A stretch of 64,000 nt of DNA from Neospora caninum Liverpool. Its lineage: Eukaryota; Apicomplexa; Conoidasida; Eucoccidiorida; Sarcocystidae. Shown piece after piece: positions 12,401 through 22,429 of this stretch. How positions within the stretch are numbered: position 1 is the stretch's first letter; the number at the start of each line of letters is the position of its first letter. The stretch lies in NCBI RefSeq assembly GCF_000208865.1, contig NC_018398.1, forward strand, positions 2,604,001 through 2,668,000. The letters are read 5' to 3'. Both the position numbers and the translations under genes were made by a program. The notes beneath the pieces are model-generated. The model saw nothing but the letters and a program-made list of their open reading frames with translations, searched no databases and was not told the origin of the DNA.

Positions 12401-15400
12401 TTGTTTCGTTGGATTTGATGAACGTTCACAGGCGAGACATTGCATTCGCATACGCACTGACAGCGGAGCGCCTGGGAAAATTTGATGAAGCGACACAAGC
12501 GTACAATCGGCTGCTGGAGTAGGTCTCTTTGTGCACAGAAGCGTCAGGAAACTCTTCAACGCGTTTCTCCGGCCTTTTGACTCGTAATAAACACCTCGCT
12601 GGCCTGGCTCTACGAATGTGCACCTCAAGACATTTGTCACTGCCCTCGTACTCTGGAGAAATGCGATGCCCCAGAACCACGTCGGGTCTCGGCAGTTGCC
12701 CCTGGGTTCTGCTGAAGACCTCTACCTCATTTCAAATCAAAACATTTGCCATCTTTCAAGAAAGATGGAAAGAAATCAAAACACAGCCCTGACAAGGGTT
12801 CGCCGCCACCAGGGCGGAAGCAGCTGGGATAATCGGACAGCAAACGTTTTCTTCACCTCTCGTGTTCTAGTAATCAGTGGGAACAGGCAGGCAAAAGGGT
12901 GACCATTTTGTCCTGTCAACACGTGGGTTATGCTCTTTTGAATGGTCTGACACAACTCGACCACAGAGTTTCGTCGGCGGGCACTCGTCCGGTGATGCTT
13001 TCACCGTTTACATAGCTGTGCCGTGGTTCCCTCTACGACTCTGTCCGATCCTTTTCTTTCTCTCGGGAGTGTGCCTGGGCTGCATCGAGACTCTCGCCCC
13101 CACTTTTTGCTGATTCTTGTGTCCTCCCGCTTCGTGCTCCTCTCTCGAGATGCTGAGAGCGGATCAGACGTCGTGAGAGCCTTTTTCCGTTCCGGAGAGT
13201 GAGAGTTTGTCTTCATTGTCTCCTCTGTTTTTGCTTTCTCTCTGTCAAGACCCCCACTCTCTCCGGTCTACTTGAAATACTATCTGGGGTGGATAAGCTA
13301 CCAGCGACGCCGAGGCGAAATCGACCGAGTCTTGCAGCTCTACGACGAAGGTCTGGTCCGGTTCGGTGCCCAGGAGCATTGCTGTGAAATGCTGTATTTG
13401 CAGAAAGCCAATTTCCTCCTTTATGTCCAAGGGAACGTCAATCAAAGCGTGTAAGACAAATGGAAAGTTGTATGCATGCATAGGTGGCGTCAACGCATTG
13501 TGAATGGCTTCAAACAGCAGCCGGCGTCGTTCTCTATGTCCCACCCTACGGCACATCCAACAGACAAGACACACACGCACACACAATACGACATTACGTG
13601 AAAACACTCTGATGCGTCTACACATATAAACAGACAAGGATAAATCGATGGGCTTTAGCGATACTGAAAACGATATATCTCTTTTGCACCTCTATTCGTG
13701 TGTTTTCTACATGTATATCTCGTAAGCTGGACAATATATCCTAGGAGCGATCCTGGCAAATCGTGAGTCCTTGAAAAAATTCACTGGGAGTGAGGGCAAC
13801 CTGGAAGCAGCAGCGGATTGAGTGGATTGTCGCAAGTCCCACTTTCGCTTCCGTTTCTGTTTTGTCTTTTTCTTTTCAGAAGCTGCTTAAGTAAAGCCCT
13901 GGCCGCGCTTCCCAAGAGCGTTTGCCTCCTTCAGTTGCTCATTCGATTTCTCCAGATTAAACACAAGGGGGACCCAGAAAGAATGTTCTCCTCTGCAAGT
14001 CCGTACTTCGCGGAGGCTCTTAAAAACGCAGAGGTAGGTCCGGTTCAACCAACAAGTAAACGAGAGTTCTGAATCGGAACGGCTCATGGGATCGTCCACC
14101 TTTTCAATTAGCCACATGCCACACCCAAACTAAGAGTAGACAAGCTAGGCACACTCAGAACGCGCCTTTCTCAAGACAGAATCCCCATGTGTATGCCCGT
14201 ATCCAGCACATTTTGTGACCTTTATGTACGCCGGCGCGTACGTGAAAATGAAGGCGATAGAAGTAACGGCAAATTAGAAAGGAGAAAGTATGTCGCATTG
14301 TTAATGCGACTCCTTTAAAACGCTATCCGCACAAATACGGACGGAGCCTCGGGTTTTCCGGGGCTGTTTTACAGGGGCTCCGCAGAAACCAGTACAGAGA
14401 CCCGCAGATGATTGGTTTGAAAGGTCACAACGCATTCGTCTGTTCTTCCGGAGGTTCAACGTTCATAGTCGATCGTTGACTCGAAATGCGCATAACGGAT
14501 TCGTTTCTTGCCTCGCTCCTGTAGTCTCAGTTCAAGAGGACGGGAAACTCTGGGCAGAGTGTCGACGCTCCGCTTTTCGTGCCCCATTTTCGAGGGTACA
14601 TCCAAACAACTGATAAGCGCCCACTGAAACTGAAAGTTGTCTCCCTCGCTTGGAAAACGTGAGGTTCTAAATGACCACCCACTGTTTGTCATTTCGCCTT
14701 ACACGTCTTGCTTCAGATGACAGCGTGGAACAAGTGGCAAATCTGGAAGATGTACGTTCGGTTTCTGGAAGCCTATGCTCCCACAGTGGCGCAGATCCAA
14801 GATGCGAAGGTAATCGAGGTTGGAAGGCAAATGCCCCAGAAGGAAGCGCGACGCAGGATCTGAAACATTAAAAAGCATGGCTGAGGACCATGCACTCCTA
14901 TTTGAATGTACAGATACAAAAAGGTATTCGCTGCGTTATCCGCAGACAAACAATGTATGCATGTATATGCACAGAGAGTTGTAACATAGAAGCACATGTA
15001 TAGAAATGTAATACATGCATATATACAGATCAAGCTTGCAAGATACAAATGTAACTAATATATCCGTGTGCGGGTGCTTTAAACTTTTTACGTCTGAACA
15101 TTGTAATTTATACGAATCTCCTCCAAACGCAAGATTCTATGGCAAGCGTGGAGGCCCGAAAGGCGGCAAAACAGGCGACGCGGAAGTGCCGCTGTTTTCT
15201 GCAGGCGGAGGCTTTTGCTTTTCTTCGTGCTAACCGGAGTGACTTTGTCCACCTGGCGCCTAAGGCCTTTCGCTTGCGGATTCCTGAGGATCTGCGGGCT
15301 GAAACGGAATCTTCAAGCGAAGACAATGCGTTTTACTCAGCGGTCCCGGGTCTGCCGTACGCGGAGAACGTCGCAGATCCATGGCTGGGTCAGACGGCAT

Positions 15401-15420
15401 ATTCTACGGAATGCAATGAG
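6420..15420 (+). CDS. PRP39: PRP39-like U1 snRNP splicing factor (HAT repeats)
   Basis: PRP39 is a scaffold subunit of the U1 snRNP that helps recognise 5-prime splice sites in the nucleus. Exons I can place: 6420-6774, 7239-7375, 7846-7974, 8671-8802, 9185-9400, 9829-10171, 10444-10556, 10996-11082, 11618-11756, 12358-12518, 13250-13450, 13880-14033, 14717-14809 and about 15143-15420. Nearly all keep phase. HAT-type helices with Trp/Tyr-Phe pairs run throughout: ILSEFPLLFGYWKKLGKFH, MIWVAYLEWMKEA, WPLWQAVLDFDENEY. The family-typical HPDPLTPQRVQAWRDYLDFE and ERCLEVCASYLEFWQRFA mark the central region. The stop that seems to follow LLE at 12520 is removed by a GA|GTAGGT donor whose phase matches the next exon. 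The 5-prime exon with the start codon is not located, and MFVGP|gtaagc at about 5814 is only a guess. A HAT segment between 11757 and 12357 and the left boundary of the last exon are unresolved. The last exon ends in a perfect GAG|GTAAGG donor, so the gene continues. Confidence 0.82.
7732..7755. repeat. TA microsatellite in PRP39 intron
   Basis: A run of TA dinucleotides just upstream of the HAT exon at 7846. Similar runs sit in other introns of this gene, at 8353-8375 and 9432-9453. Confidence 0.9.
8353..8375. repeat. TA microsatellite in PRP39 intron
   Basis: Uninterrupted TA dinucleotides inside the intron between the exons at 7846 and 8671. Confidence 0.9.
9432..9453. repeat. TA microsatellite in PRP39 intron
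   Basis: Uninterrupted AT dinucleotides just downstream of the donor at 9400. Flanking ATCC/GGAT gives it a self-complementary outline (atccATAT..ATATggat). Confidence 0.85.
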
Positions 15421-16306
15421 GTAAGGCAAGCATTGTTTTAAAGCGGAAGGAAAGCAAAAGAGCGAAAACAGGAGTATGGATGGCGACACCGTGCAGAATC
15501 CTGCGGCAGTCCTGGCGTCTCAACTGGGGCCATGCAGTGAGGTTCCGCGCTTTTCCGCGCTTTCTCCAACCTTAAGAATAGACGAGACCAAAAGGCTCAA
15601 AATCCATTCGACGCAAAACCGGTGACATGATGGAAAGCACGTCTTCGGCTTTAGTCGCTCTGATGGTCTCAGTGCGACGTGCGCCGCGCGTTCCCCGTTT
15701 TCGCGTTTCCTTTCCGCATGGAACCTCAGTCTGAGGCATCTGTCGTGAGCTGAGTTGCCTTCGACCACCGCCACATGTAGCCATGGGGAAGGTTTTTCCT
15801 GGATTTAAGAAGTGAAGCGAAAGGGGGTTCGCGTCTTCGCGAGACTCGGTAGGTTCGAGGTGTCTAGCCCTAGTAGCGCGTTTCCGAATAGCTTGTTTGC
15901 CGGCAAAATTCGTCGGCGTTTTGCCCACAAGTTTGTCAAGTGAACACGAGCAAGAAACAACGAAAACATGGAGGCGAGCGCAGGAAAAAGTGAACGGCGG
16001 ACTGCTTCTTCTCAAACCCTGCCACCACGGTGGCAGCAGGGACGATTCCTGGATGCTAGACGCCTTCTCTCCCCGTTTGACTCGTCCCAGGCAGTAGTGG
16101 GACGACGCGTTTACTTTGTTTCTCTTTACTTTTAAATGGAATGTAAGGCTGGGCTAGAGTGATCGCTACTACAGATAAAGAGAAAGGGACGCTACTGTGT
16201 GTCGATGTCCCCCGCCTCGCTGTCCAATGCCGGCTGACACAGATGTTTTTCCACATGTGCTCGTGTTGTTTTTTCTGTTTCTGTATACTGTAGCAAGTGG
16301 TCTATA
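15421..16306 (+). other. Intron or spacer between PRP39 exon and cyclin frame
   Basis: This stretch follows the GAG|GTAAGG donor at 15420. Read-through would end the protein after eight more residues (stop at 15439-15441), so a terminal exon with a retained donor is possible. At 16294 there is a strong acceptor (pyrimidine-rich tract then TAG). In the right phase it opens CAA GTG GTC TAT AAT, reading QVVYNAYASFRMP. That resembles the Tyr-rich tail of PRP39 proteins, and the frame stays open to 16497. This candidate exon overlaps the first 190 bases of the cyclin frame. The rest may hold the cyclin promoter. Confidence 0.45.
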
Positions 16307-19300
16307 ATGCTTATGCTTCGTTTCGAATGCCGATTCAAAAGGAAAGGAAGAGTCGAGAGAAAAAGGCGGAAGCGTCTCTCTCATCCAGTGCTCGTTGGGG
16401 AGGGGGGGGGGATCCCCAGTTGGTTTCTTCATTCCTCGATCTATGCCGTAGAAAGATGGGTGTATCTAGACGTTTCCGGTGTGACGCAGCTCTGTAACGC
16501 TCCCCATTCCCCACAAAACGAAACCCTACTCCTGCGACACGGTTCCGTCCTTCCACCGGATGCATGCCTTTTTTCGCTGACATGCAAGACAGCCCTCACA
16601 AACGCCGGCCAGGTTCCCCGTTCTTCGTCTCCTCCGTCTTCGTCCCGTTCCTCTTCTTCATCTACTCCTTCTTCCGCGTCTGCTCCTTCATCGTTTCCGT
16701 CCTCGCACAGCCTCGCAATTCCGGGGCCTCTAGGACTCTCCCGTTCCTCTCTCCTTTGCCGCTGTCAAGATTTTGCCATCTCTTCAGCAGCGCCTCTGGA
16801 AGACGAAGCCTGGGTCCTCTTCGGAACTGACTTCCCCCCGCTCGGCTTGGACCCGGGCACCCTTGATTTTCCCTCTCTTGAGGATTGCTCCGCGTCTTGC
16901 GTGCGACAAGCTCTTTCTCCTGCGGGCTTGAGACGCTTAACCAGCGAGGCGAATCGAACCCCTTGTCTCTCCGCCGCTCCCCGGGAAAAAAGTGCAGCCT
17001 GTCGCCCCCCGAAAGACCGCGTTTCGCACCCTCATCAAGAGCCAGAAGGTTCGCCTTCCTCTCCATCCGGTGGGTCTCTACCACGTCAGAGAGCAGCTCC
17101 CGTCGAGCTGAAAAGCCACAGCAACCACGGGGAGACTGCGCCGCTGGGCATGTCCTGTGAACAAAACAAGGAAGATCAAGTGATGCGCGCGGAAACACGC
17201 CCAGCCTTTCACAGCGAAAGCCGAAACGATCGTTTGGGATGCTTCGTCTCGCCTACGGGGGACGCCGAAGGCAGCTGTCTCTCTGAGAACCCGTCTGTGG
17301 ATACTGAAGCAGATGCAGCGTTCTATTCGCCGAGTCGCTGGCCGTCTCCGCCGTCTTCAGCCAGTTCAGCGCAGAAATTCGGTGAAGCAGACGACAAAGA
17401 ACAGAGCATCCCACACCGAACAAACGCGCAGAAGGGAGCAGAAACACGACATGGGAACGTCTGCATGCACAGCTCGGTTCTCAAGTCACCACGCACTCAC
17501 CCTACTCTGTGTGCAGCGACAGAGCTAGAGAACCACCAAAGAGCAGAGGCCATAGAGAACAGAGGAAACGAGAGAGTTGGAAAGGAAGGAAAGGCTGAAT
17601 CTCGAGGGACACAGGCGGGACCCCGTTCACCTCCTGTGGCTTCACACACAAAATCCGATCGTCAAGGCCCGGGTTCGAGCGGAGACGAGTGTCCCAAGAG
17701 ACTCTACAGCACTTCCAGAACAGCAAAGGCGGAAGTGGGAAACGCGATGGGAAAACGCTGTGCGAATGCTTGCGGTCATGAAGGAGCAGACGACGGGAAA
17801 GCAGAGAAGAAGGAAACACCCGGAGGCGACTCTGTGACTGTACGCGACGAAGCGGATGTGGCGAAACAGCTGAACAAAGGAGACCGCACAGATGGCGTCG
17901 TCTCTGGAGAAGGACATGGAACAGGGGTTGTCCAGCCAAGTGCAGATTGCTTGGCAGACACTAAGCAGAGACGAGGGTGCGCGGCTCTCCAGAGCTGTCA
18001 GTGCACGACGGTTCCCGTCAGTGCTCTCTTCGATATCCATGTTGCCGAGTTCTGTCGAGGATACAGGCACGCAGGTGCCTTTGGCTACCACAATTTCAAA
18101 AAGGCTTCAGAAGAGAGTTTCCGTTTTTGGGAAGCATTCCATGGGCAGAAATGGCTCCAGCGGGTTTCGTCCGATTCGGAAGAACTTGCGAACGGCTACA
18201 GTGCCTCAACGCGTCTTCCTAACCCGTGCGAGGAACCGCAGAGTGAACATGCGGAAGCGAAGAACCACGCATTTAATGAGTGCAGTGCGAGTCGGATTGG
18301 CAGCGGCACCCAGCGCGCCATTGATCATGAGAATAGGAATCATAGGATGGCGAAGTCTGGCGGTGTTACGCAGTGTGCGAGAGTAGGTTGTCGGTCGCCG
18401 CCGGGTGGTTTGCATCCTCCCTCAGTCTCCCTTCGTGTAAGCAAATGCGCGACGGCACTAGAGGGGAGAAGTCCTGGTTCGGACAAGTGTGCGAAAAAGG
18501 GCGAAAAAAGATGGAGAGACCGCTGTGAGCGAATACCGGGTTTGCAAGCCCTGGGTGCAACTTTTGAAGAGTACGCCGCCAGCAGGCAATGGATGTTTCG
18601 CTTCTGCTCCTCTCTGCGACTGCCTGAAGAACTGGTGTACATTTCGGTCCAGCTCATGCATTTTCTGCTCGAGAGATGGGCTGCCTGGCAGCCCCCGCCG
18701 CGTGTCATTCTTCCTCGGCTTCTGGAAACGGGCGAAAACGCAGTTCGCCCTCCAAGTGTCCCTTCGCAAAACCCGCGCCGCCAACACCCAGCTTCTCAGG
18801 CTGCGTCTTGTAGTACCGCGGCCTGTGCATGTGGTCCTTCCGACTCGCGTTCTCCCTCCAGTTGTTCACGCGTTTCGCCTTCCGCTTCTGCAGGCGAGGA
18901 GGAACGGGAAGTCCTGCGGATTCTTTGGGGCGTCTCCCCTGCTGGAGGGGAAGACGCCGGGAACGGCGACTCTGCCAGGTTTGCCGCAAACAGCCAGGAA
19001 ACGCACAGTGGACGGAGGCGCACTGGGAATTCTCTCGCCGGCATCCAGCCAGGAAGTGGCATGGACGCAGGAGAGCGCATGAAAACTGGCCAAGCAAGCT
19101 TTCCGTATCCGTTGTCGCCCCTCACTCGCCTCGCGTGCGTGTGCATTGCAATTGCGTACAAGCAACTCGAGGTCGTCCCCCACCTTGACTGCGCAGGAGT
19201 CGTGGTGCAGGCGATCGTTTTCACGGAAACCGAGAAGATCGAGGCAGGCAAAGAGCAGAAACCCCCCGCGCGCACGCCGCTTGATCTGCCGGAATCTTCG

Positions 19301-22300
19301 CCGAAGACGCACCGACGCCAAGAAGCCGGAGACCTGTGGAGGGATCCTCCACGGCAGCGGGGCAACGCGGAAGAGAGAAAGAATCGCGTTAGAGAGCAAG
19401 GAGAAAACCACGAATCCTGGCTGACTCCTCACTCGCGGCAGCCCGCCAACGAAGTGTCTCGTGAACATAGCGATTGTTGCAGCTTCGCCTCTAGCCGTCA
19501 CACACGTCGAACAGAGCCCTCCGCAGCTGTTCAACGCTCGATACTTGCACACCCTGGAGATCCGTCAGCCTTCTGCTGTGCATGTTGCCAGTGTCCAGCA
19601 GGTCTTTCCACCTCTTCAGAGGGAGACAGTTCCCCGTCGTGCTCTCTTTGTTCCGCCTCGCGCGCAGCGTCCTCCAGCCCAACTCTGCTTTCTTCCCCCT
19701 CTTCTCTCTCTGCCTCTCGTCCCTTCTGTCGCCTCAACGCGCACGCCGTGCCTGACAGCGAGAGACAACCCCACGGGTGTGTTGCAGATAATAAAATCCG
19801 TGAAGATCTCGGGGAGGCGAAGAGTCTCCCTGCCTCCGAGGGGAAAGACCTCCCAGAGACACTGCATGCAGGGAAAGCGAGTCACGGCGAGAAACCTGCG
19901 ACGCCCGCTGGCGCCTCGGTCGCCTACAGGCCTTGGCCGCCGACAGGCTGGTTGGAGCTGTATGCGTGGAGCTGCATAGAAGAAGACAATCTGTTGACGC
20001 ACGCGAACGTCTTTCTCTTTCTTCAGTGGCTCTTGGGTGCATGCAAACTTTATCGAAGGCGCTACGGGGCTGCGTGGCTGGCCGAGGAATCTGCGGATGA
20101 ACGCGAGAACGACGCGCAAGGCGCGCAAGGCGCACAAGGCGCACAATGCCTCGAAACCGACGAGGCAGCGCAGGGCCTTGATGCGGACGCAGGAAGAGAG
20201 AAGGCAGGGACAGAAGTTGAAGCTCAAAGGGGGGTGGACAGGAATGGCAGAAGAAAGATCGAGAAAGTAGCGGAGGAGACCACAAGAAAGGCGCCGTCGT
20301 GCACGACTTCCCTTGGCGAGGACGGCGTTCTGTCTTGGGCATATGAGAGCGAAGCGCCGTCAGAAGGCGGTTTTCCTGAACGTCCGGGAAAGCGGCGGTA
20401 CGCGTCCAAACGGCCCTGCGCTACGGGGGCAACGCGAAACGTGGAAGCTACGACGAGCGTCATGTTTCCGCAAAGCGCATCCTCGGAAGATTATCCTCAG
20501 CGCTACAGACTGCAGGCGCATTCGACTGACCCGGCCGCCTCACATGAGTCTCTGCGGTGGTCGGCTGTTTCTGTGCGGACTCCGGTCTCTCCGCGTCGTC
20601 CAGCTTCTTTCCCTCTGGCTAATTCGTTGGCAGCCGGACCGCCTGCTTCCCCTTTGCTTCTGCCTCCGTGTCCCCCCTCCGCGAGTCTTCCAGTGTACCT
20701 TCTGCAGCTTTGTCTGTCTTCACCAGACGCCTCGTTTCTCTCCCTGTCGCCCGTCATCCAAGCAGCTTGCGTTGTGCGTTTCCTCCTCCTCGCCTACCGA
20801 TCCGCGCGAAAACATCTGCAGCTTTTAGAGGCCATTCTCGGGCCTCGAATCGCCGCGCGAGTTGCCAGCGCGACGACAGTCATGAAGGGCGTTCTCCTCT
20901 CTGCAGTGTACCGCCACTCGCTCTGGAGATGGCGTCTGCCTGCGATGGTGGTCCACGCCTTGTTGCGAAACACGGACGATCCCACGCGCTGCGAAAGATG
21001 CAGCGCAGGAACCAAGCGACAACGCGCGAGGCAAAGCGAAGAAGAGAGAGAGCGGGACGGTAAAGACGAGGAAACAGACGGAACAACTTCTTCCTCGCCG
21101 TGCTCGGCGGCTCGCCGGCCGAGACGGGTGGGTCAAGAAGAAGTCGAGCCGGAGCGAGAGAAGGACGAAGAGCGGGCGAGTGTCCCTCTTCGTCTTTCTT
21201 CCTCAGGGGCCTCTCATGGCGAGAGAAAGCGACCGGCCGCGGGGGAAGTTTTTGTGAGGAGGGACGCGGTGAAAGAGGGAACAGAGACGAGACGAGAGCT
21301 GAACCCTCGGCAGGTGAAGACGAGACAGGAAGGAAGCGTGAACCTGAAAGTGGGTGCGGCTGGACGCACGGCAGGGAGATTTGGAAAACCAGAGGAAAAG
21401 GAACTTCCTCCTGCAACATGTCCGACTCCAGTGGGACAGAACAATGAGAGAAACTGCGGTGATGTTCAACCTCCAGCAGACCTGTCCACATCAGCGTCTT
21501 TGTCTACAGACCCTTCCGTGGCGAAGGCGAGAGACACCACAAGGGGGTGTTTTTCTCACGCTCACGGAAAAAGCTCTTCACTCAACTTTCTTCCACTTTC
21601 ATCTGCTTCCAGAGAAGGTGAGGGAGGAGGCAGGAAAACGGATTTTTCTCCCGAGCGAAAGGCATGCACTTTTTCGCCGTCGTTCTCGTCACATTCTGGA
21701 GAAGACGAGGAAACCGAAACGCCGCCCCCTCGCGGGGAACGGAAATCCAGGCGTCCCTTTTTCTCTCGTCCCTCAGGTTACTGGTCAGACACTGCAGACG
21801 AAGACGCAGCAAAGGCAAATCGTTTCCAGGGAACCAAGAACCTGACAATCTCTCCCCACTGCCGATGGAGCGTAGCAGCTCTCCTCTGTCCCCATGGACA
21901 GTCGCGTTGGGATCTCGCCTGTCCAGAATGCAACCTGTCCCCTTCTTCCAGCATTCACCGTCACTTCGCGCGGGAGAAGCAGGAGAGCGGGGGCGTAGAA
22001 AACCCTGAGACTTCGGAACAGAAACAGGAGACCGTCACGCCGCTGGAACTACCGGGAGAAGGCTCGCGAAGCTCCGCACGAGAGGAGAAGAGGAAAGAAA
22101 CGGAAGACGGAGAGAGAGAAAGGACAGCAAACTCGGAGAAAAACACGAGGTATTCGGAAGGGGTCGGCGGGGATGAAGAACCATCCGCCACAAAGGCAGG
22201 GATGAAGGCAGAAGAGGGACATGGAGGCGGGAAGAGGAGCAGCGAGTGCAGATCTGAAGAAAGTGATATGCCTTTACCGACATCCACTGTTTGCAATGGA

Positions 22301-22429
22301 GCAAAACAGGGAAGGGGCCGAGGTCTCCTTTTGAAACGACAGACGAAACGATATCGGAGATGGGACGTGACAGCAGCACAACTTCTGCAACACGCGCGCG
22401 CGGACAATGAAAAACCAAGAAAAGTCTAA
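16307..22429 (+). CDS. Giant divergent cyclin-domain protein, single large exon
   Basis: The frame is 2040 codons with no intron needed. I infer a cyclin from four hydrophobic helical blocks separated by low-complexity sequence. Residues about 755-795 (SRQWMFRFCSSLRLPEELVY, then ISVQLMHFLLERW) match helices 1-2 of a cyclin box. Residues about 939-958 (LTRLACVCIAIAYKQLEVVP) match helix 3, with the conserved Lys and Glu. Residues about 1215-1260 (LLTHANVFLFLQWLLGACKLY) and 1460-1512 (YLLQLCLSSPDASFLSLSP) fit the second half, including the phrase typical of the cyclin C-terminal fold. Everything between is Ser/Arg/Glu/Pro-rich and probably disordered. Near residue 1860, CPHGQSRWDLACPEC could bind zinc, and an AQG repeat lies at about 1271-1283. 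Cyclins activate CDK-type kinases, but the partner here is unknown. The first ATG at 16307 has a weak context, and the next in-frame Met after residue 3 is near 17150, so the start is uncertain. Confidence 0.68.
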   Translation: MLMLRFECRFKRKGRVERKRRKRLSHPVLVGEGGGIPSWFLHSSIYAVERWVYLDVSGVTQLCNAPHSPQNETLLLRHGSVLPPDACLFSLTCKTALTNAGQVPRSSSPPSSSRSSSSSTPSSASAPSSFPSSHSLAIPGPLGLSRSSLLCRCQDFAISSAAPLEDEAWVLFGTDFPPLGLDPGTLDFPSLEDCSASCVRQALSPAGLRRLTSEANRTPCLSAAPREKSAACRPPKDRVSHPHQEPEGSPSSPSGGSLPRQRAAPVELKSHSNHGETAPLGMSCEQNKEDQVMRAETRPAFHSESRNDRLGCFVSPTGDAEGSCLSENPSVDTEADAAFYSPSRWPSPPSSASSAQKFGEADDKEQSIPHRTNAQKGAETRHGNVCMHSSVLKSPRTHPTLCAATELENHQRAEAIENRGNERVGKEGKAESRGTQAGPRSPPVASHTKSDRQGPGSSGDECPKRLYSTSRTAKAEVGNAMGKRCANACGHEGADDGKAEKKETPGGDSVTVRDEADVAKQLNKGDRTDGVVSGEGHGTGVVQPSADCLADTKQRRGCAALQSCQCTTVPVSALFDIHVAEFCRGYRHAGAFGYHNFKKASEESFRFWEAFHGQKWLQRVSSDSEELANGYSASTRLPNPCEEPQSEHAEAKNHAFNECSASRIGSGTQRAIDHENRNHRMAKSGGVTQCARVGCRSPPGGLHPPSVSLRVSKCATALEGRSPGSDKCAKKGEKRWRDRCERIPGLQALGATFEEYAASRQWMFRFCSSLRLPEELVYISVQLMHFLLERWAAWQPPPRVILPRLLETGENAVRPPSVPSQNPRRQHPASQAASCSTAACACGPSDSRSPSSCSRVSPSASAGEEEREVLRILWGVSPAGGEDAGNGDSARFAANSQETHSGRRRTGNSLAGIQPGSGMDAGERMKTGQASFPYPLSPLTRLACVCIAIAYKQLEVVPHLDCAGVVVQAIVFTETEKIEAGKEQKPPARTPLDLPESSPKTHRRQEAGDLWRDPPRQRGNAEERKNRVREQGENHESWLTPHSRQPANEVSREHSDCCSFASSRHTRRTEPSAAVQRSILAHPGDPSAFCCACCQCPAGLSTSSEGDSSPSCSLCSASRAASSSPTLLSSPSSLSASRPFCRLNAHAVPDSERQPHGCVADNKIREDLGEAKSLPASEGKDLPETLHAGKASHGEKPATPAGASVAYRPWPPTGWLELYAWSCIEEDNLLTHANVFLFLQWLLGACKLYRRRYGAAWLAEESADERENDAQGAQGAQGAQCLETDEAAQGLDADAGREKAGTEVEAQRGVDRNGRRKIEKVAEETTRKAPSCTTSLGEDGVLSWAYESEAPSEGGFPERPGKRRYASKRPCATGATRNVEATTSVMFPQSASSEDYPQRYRLQAHSTDPAASHESLRWSAVSVRTPVSPRRPASFPLANSLAAGPPASPLLLPPCPPSASLPVYLLQLCLSSPDASFLSLSPVIQAACVVRFLLLAYRSARKHLQLLEAILGPRIAARVASATTVMKGVLLSAVYRHSLWRWRLPAMVVHALLRNTDDPTRCERCSAGTKRQRARQSEEERERDGKDEETDGTTSSSPCSAARRPRRVGQEEVEPEREKDEERASVPLRLSSSGASHGERKRPAAGEVFVRRDAVKEGTETRRELNPRQVKTRQEGSVNLKVGAAGRTAGRFGKPEEKELPPATCPTPVGQNNERNCGDVQPPADLSTSASLSTDPSVAKARDTTRGCFSHAHGKSSSLNFLPLSSASREGEGGGRKTDFSPERKACTFSPSFSSHSGEDEETETPPPRGERKSRRPFFSRPSGYWSDTADEDAAKANRFQGTKNLTISPHCRWSVAALLCPHGQSRWDLACPECNLSPSSSIHRHFAREKQESGGVENPETSEQKQETVTPLELPGEGSRSSAREEKRKETEDGERERTANSEKNTRYSEGVGGDEEPSATKAGMKAEEGHGGGKRSSECRSEESDMPLPTSTVCNGAKQGRGRGLLLKRQTKRYRRWDVTAAQLLQHARADNEKPRKV
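20118..20147 (+). repeat. AQG-coding 9-bp tandem repeat in cyclin
   Basis: Three to four near-perfect copies of a GGCGCRCAA-type 9-mer encode a short Ala-Gln-Gly repeat in a disordered spacer of the cyclin protein. The copy number may vary between strains. Confidence 0.75.

Noticed and set aside
12358..12522. Apparent in-frame stop in PRP39 after LLE at 12520
   Set aside because: A GA|GTAGGT donor at 12518 removes it, and its phase 2 matches the next exon at 13250.
16662..22407. Many antisense frames of 100-240 codons within the cyclin gene
   Set aside because: They are shadows of a long GC-rich exon with no domains or splice structure.
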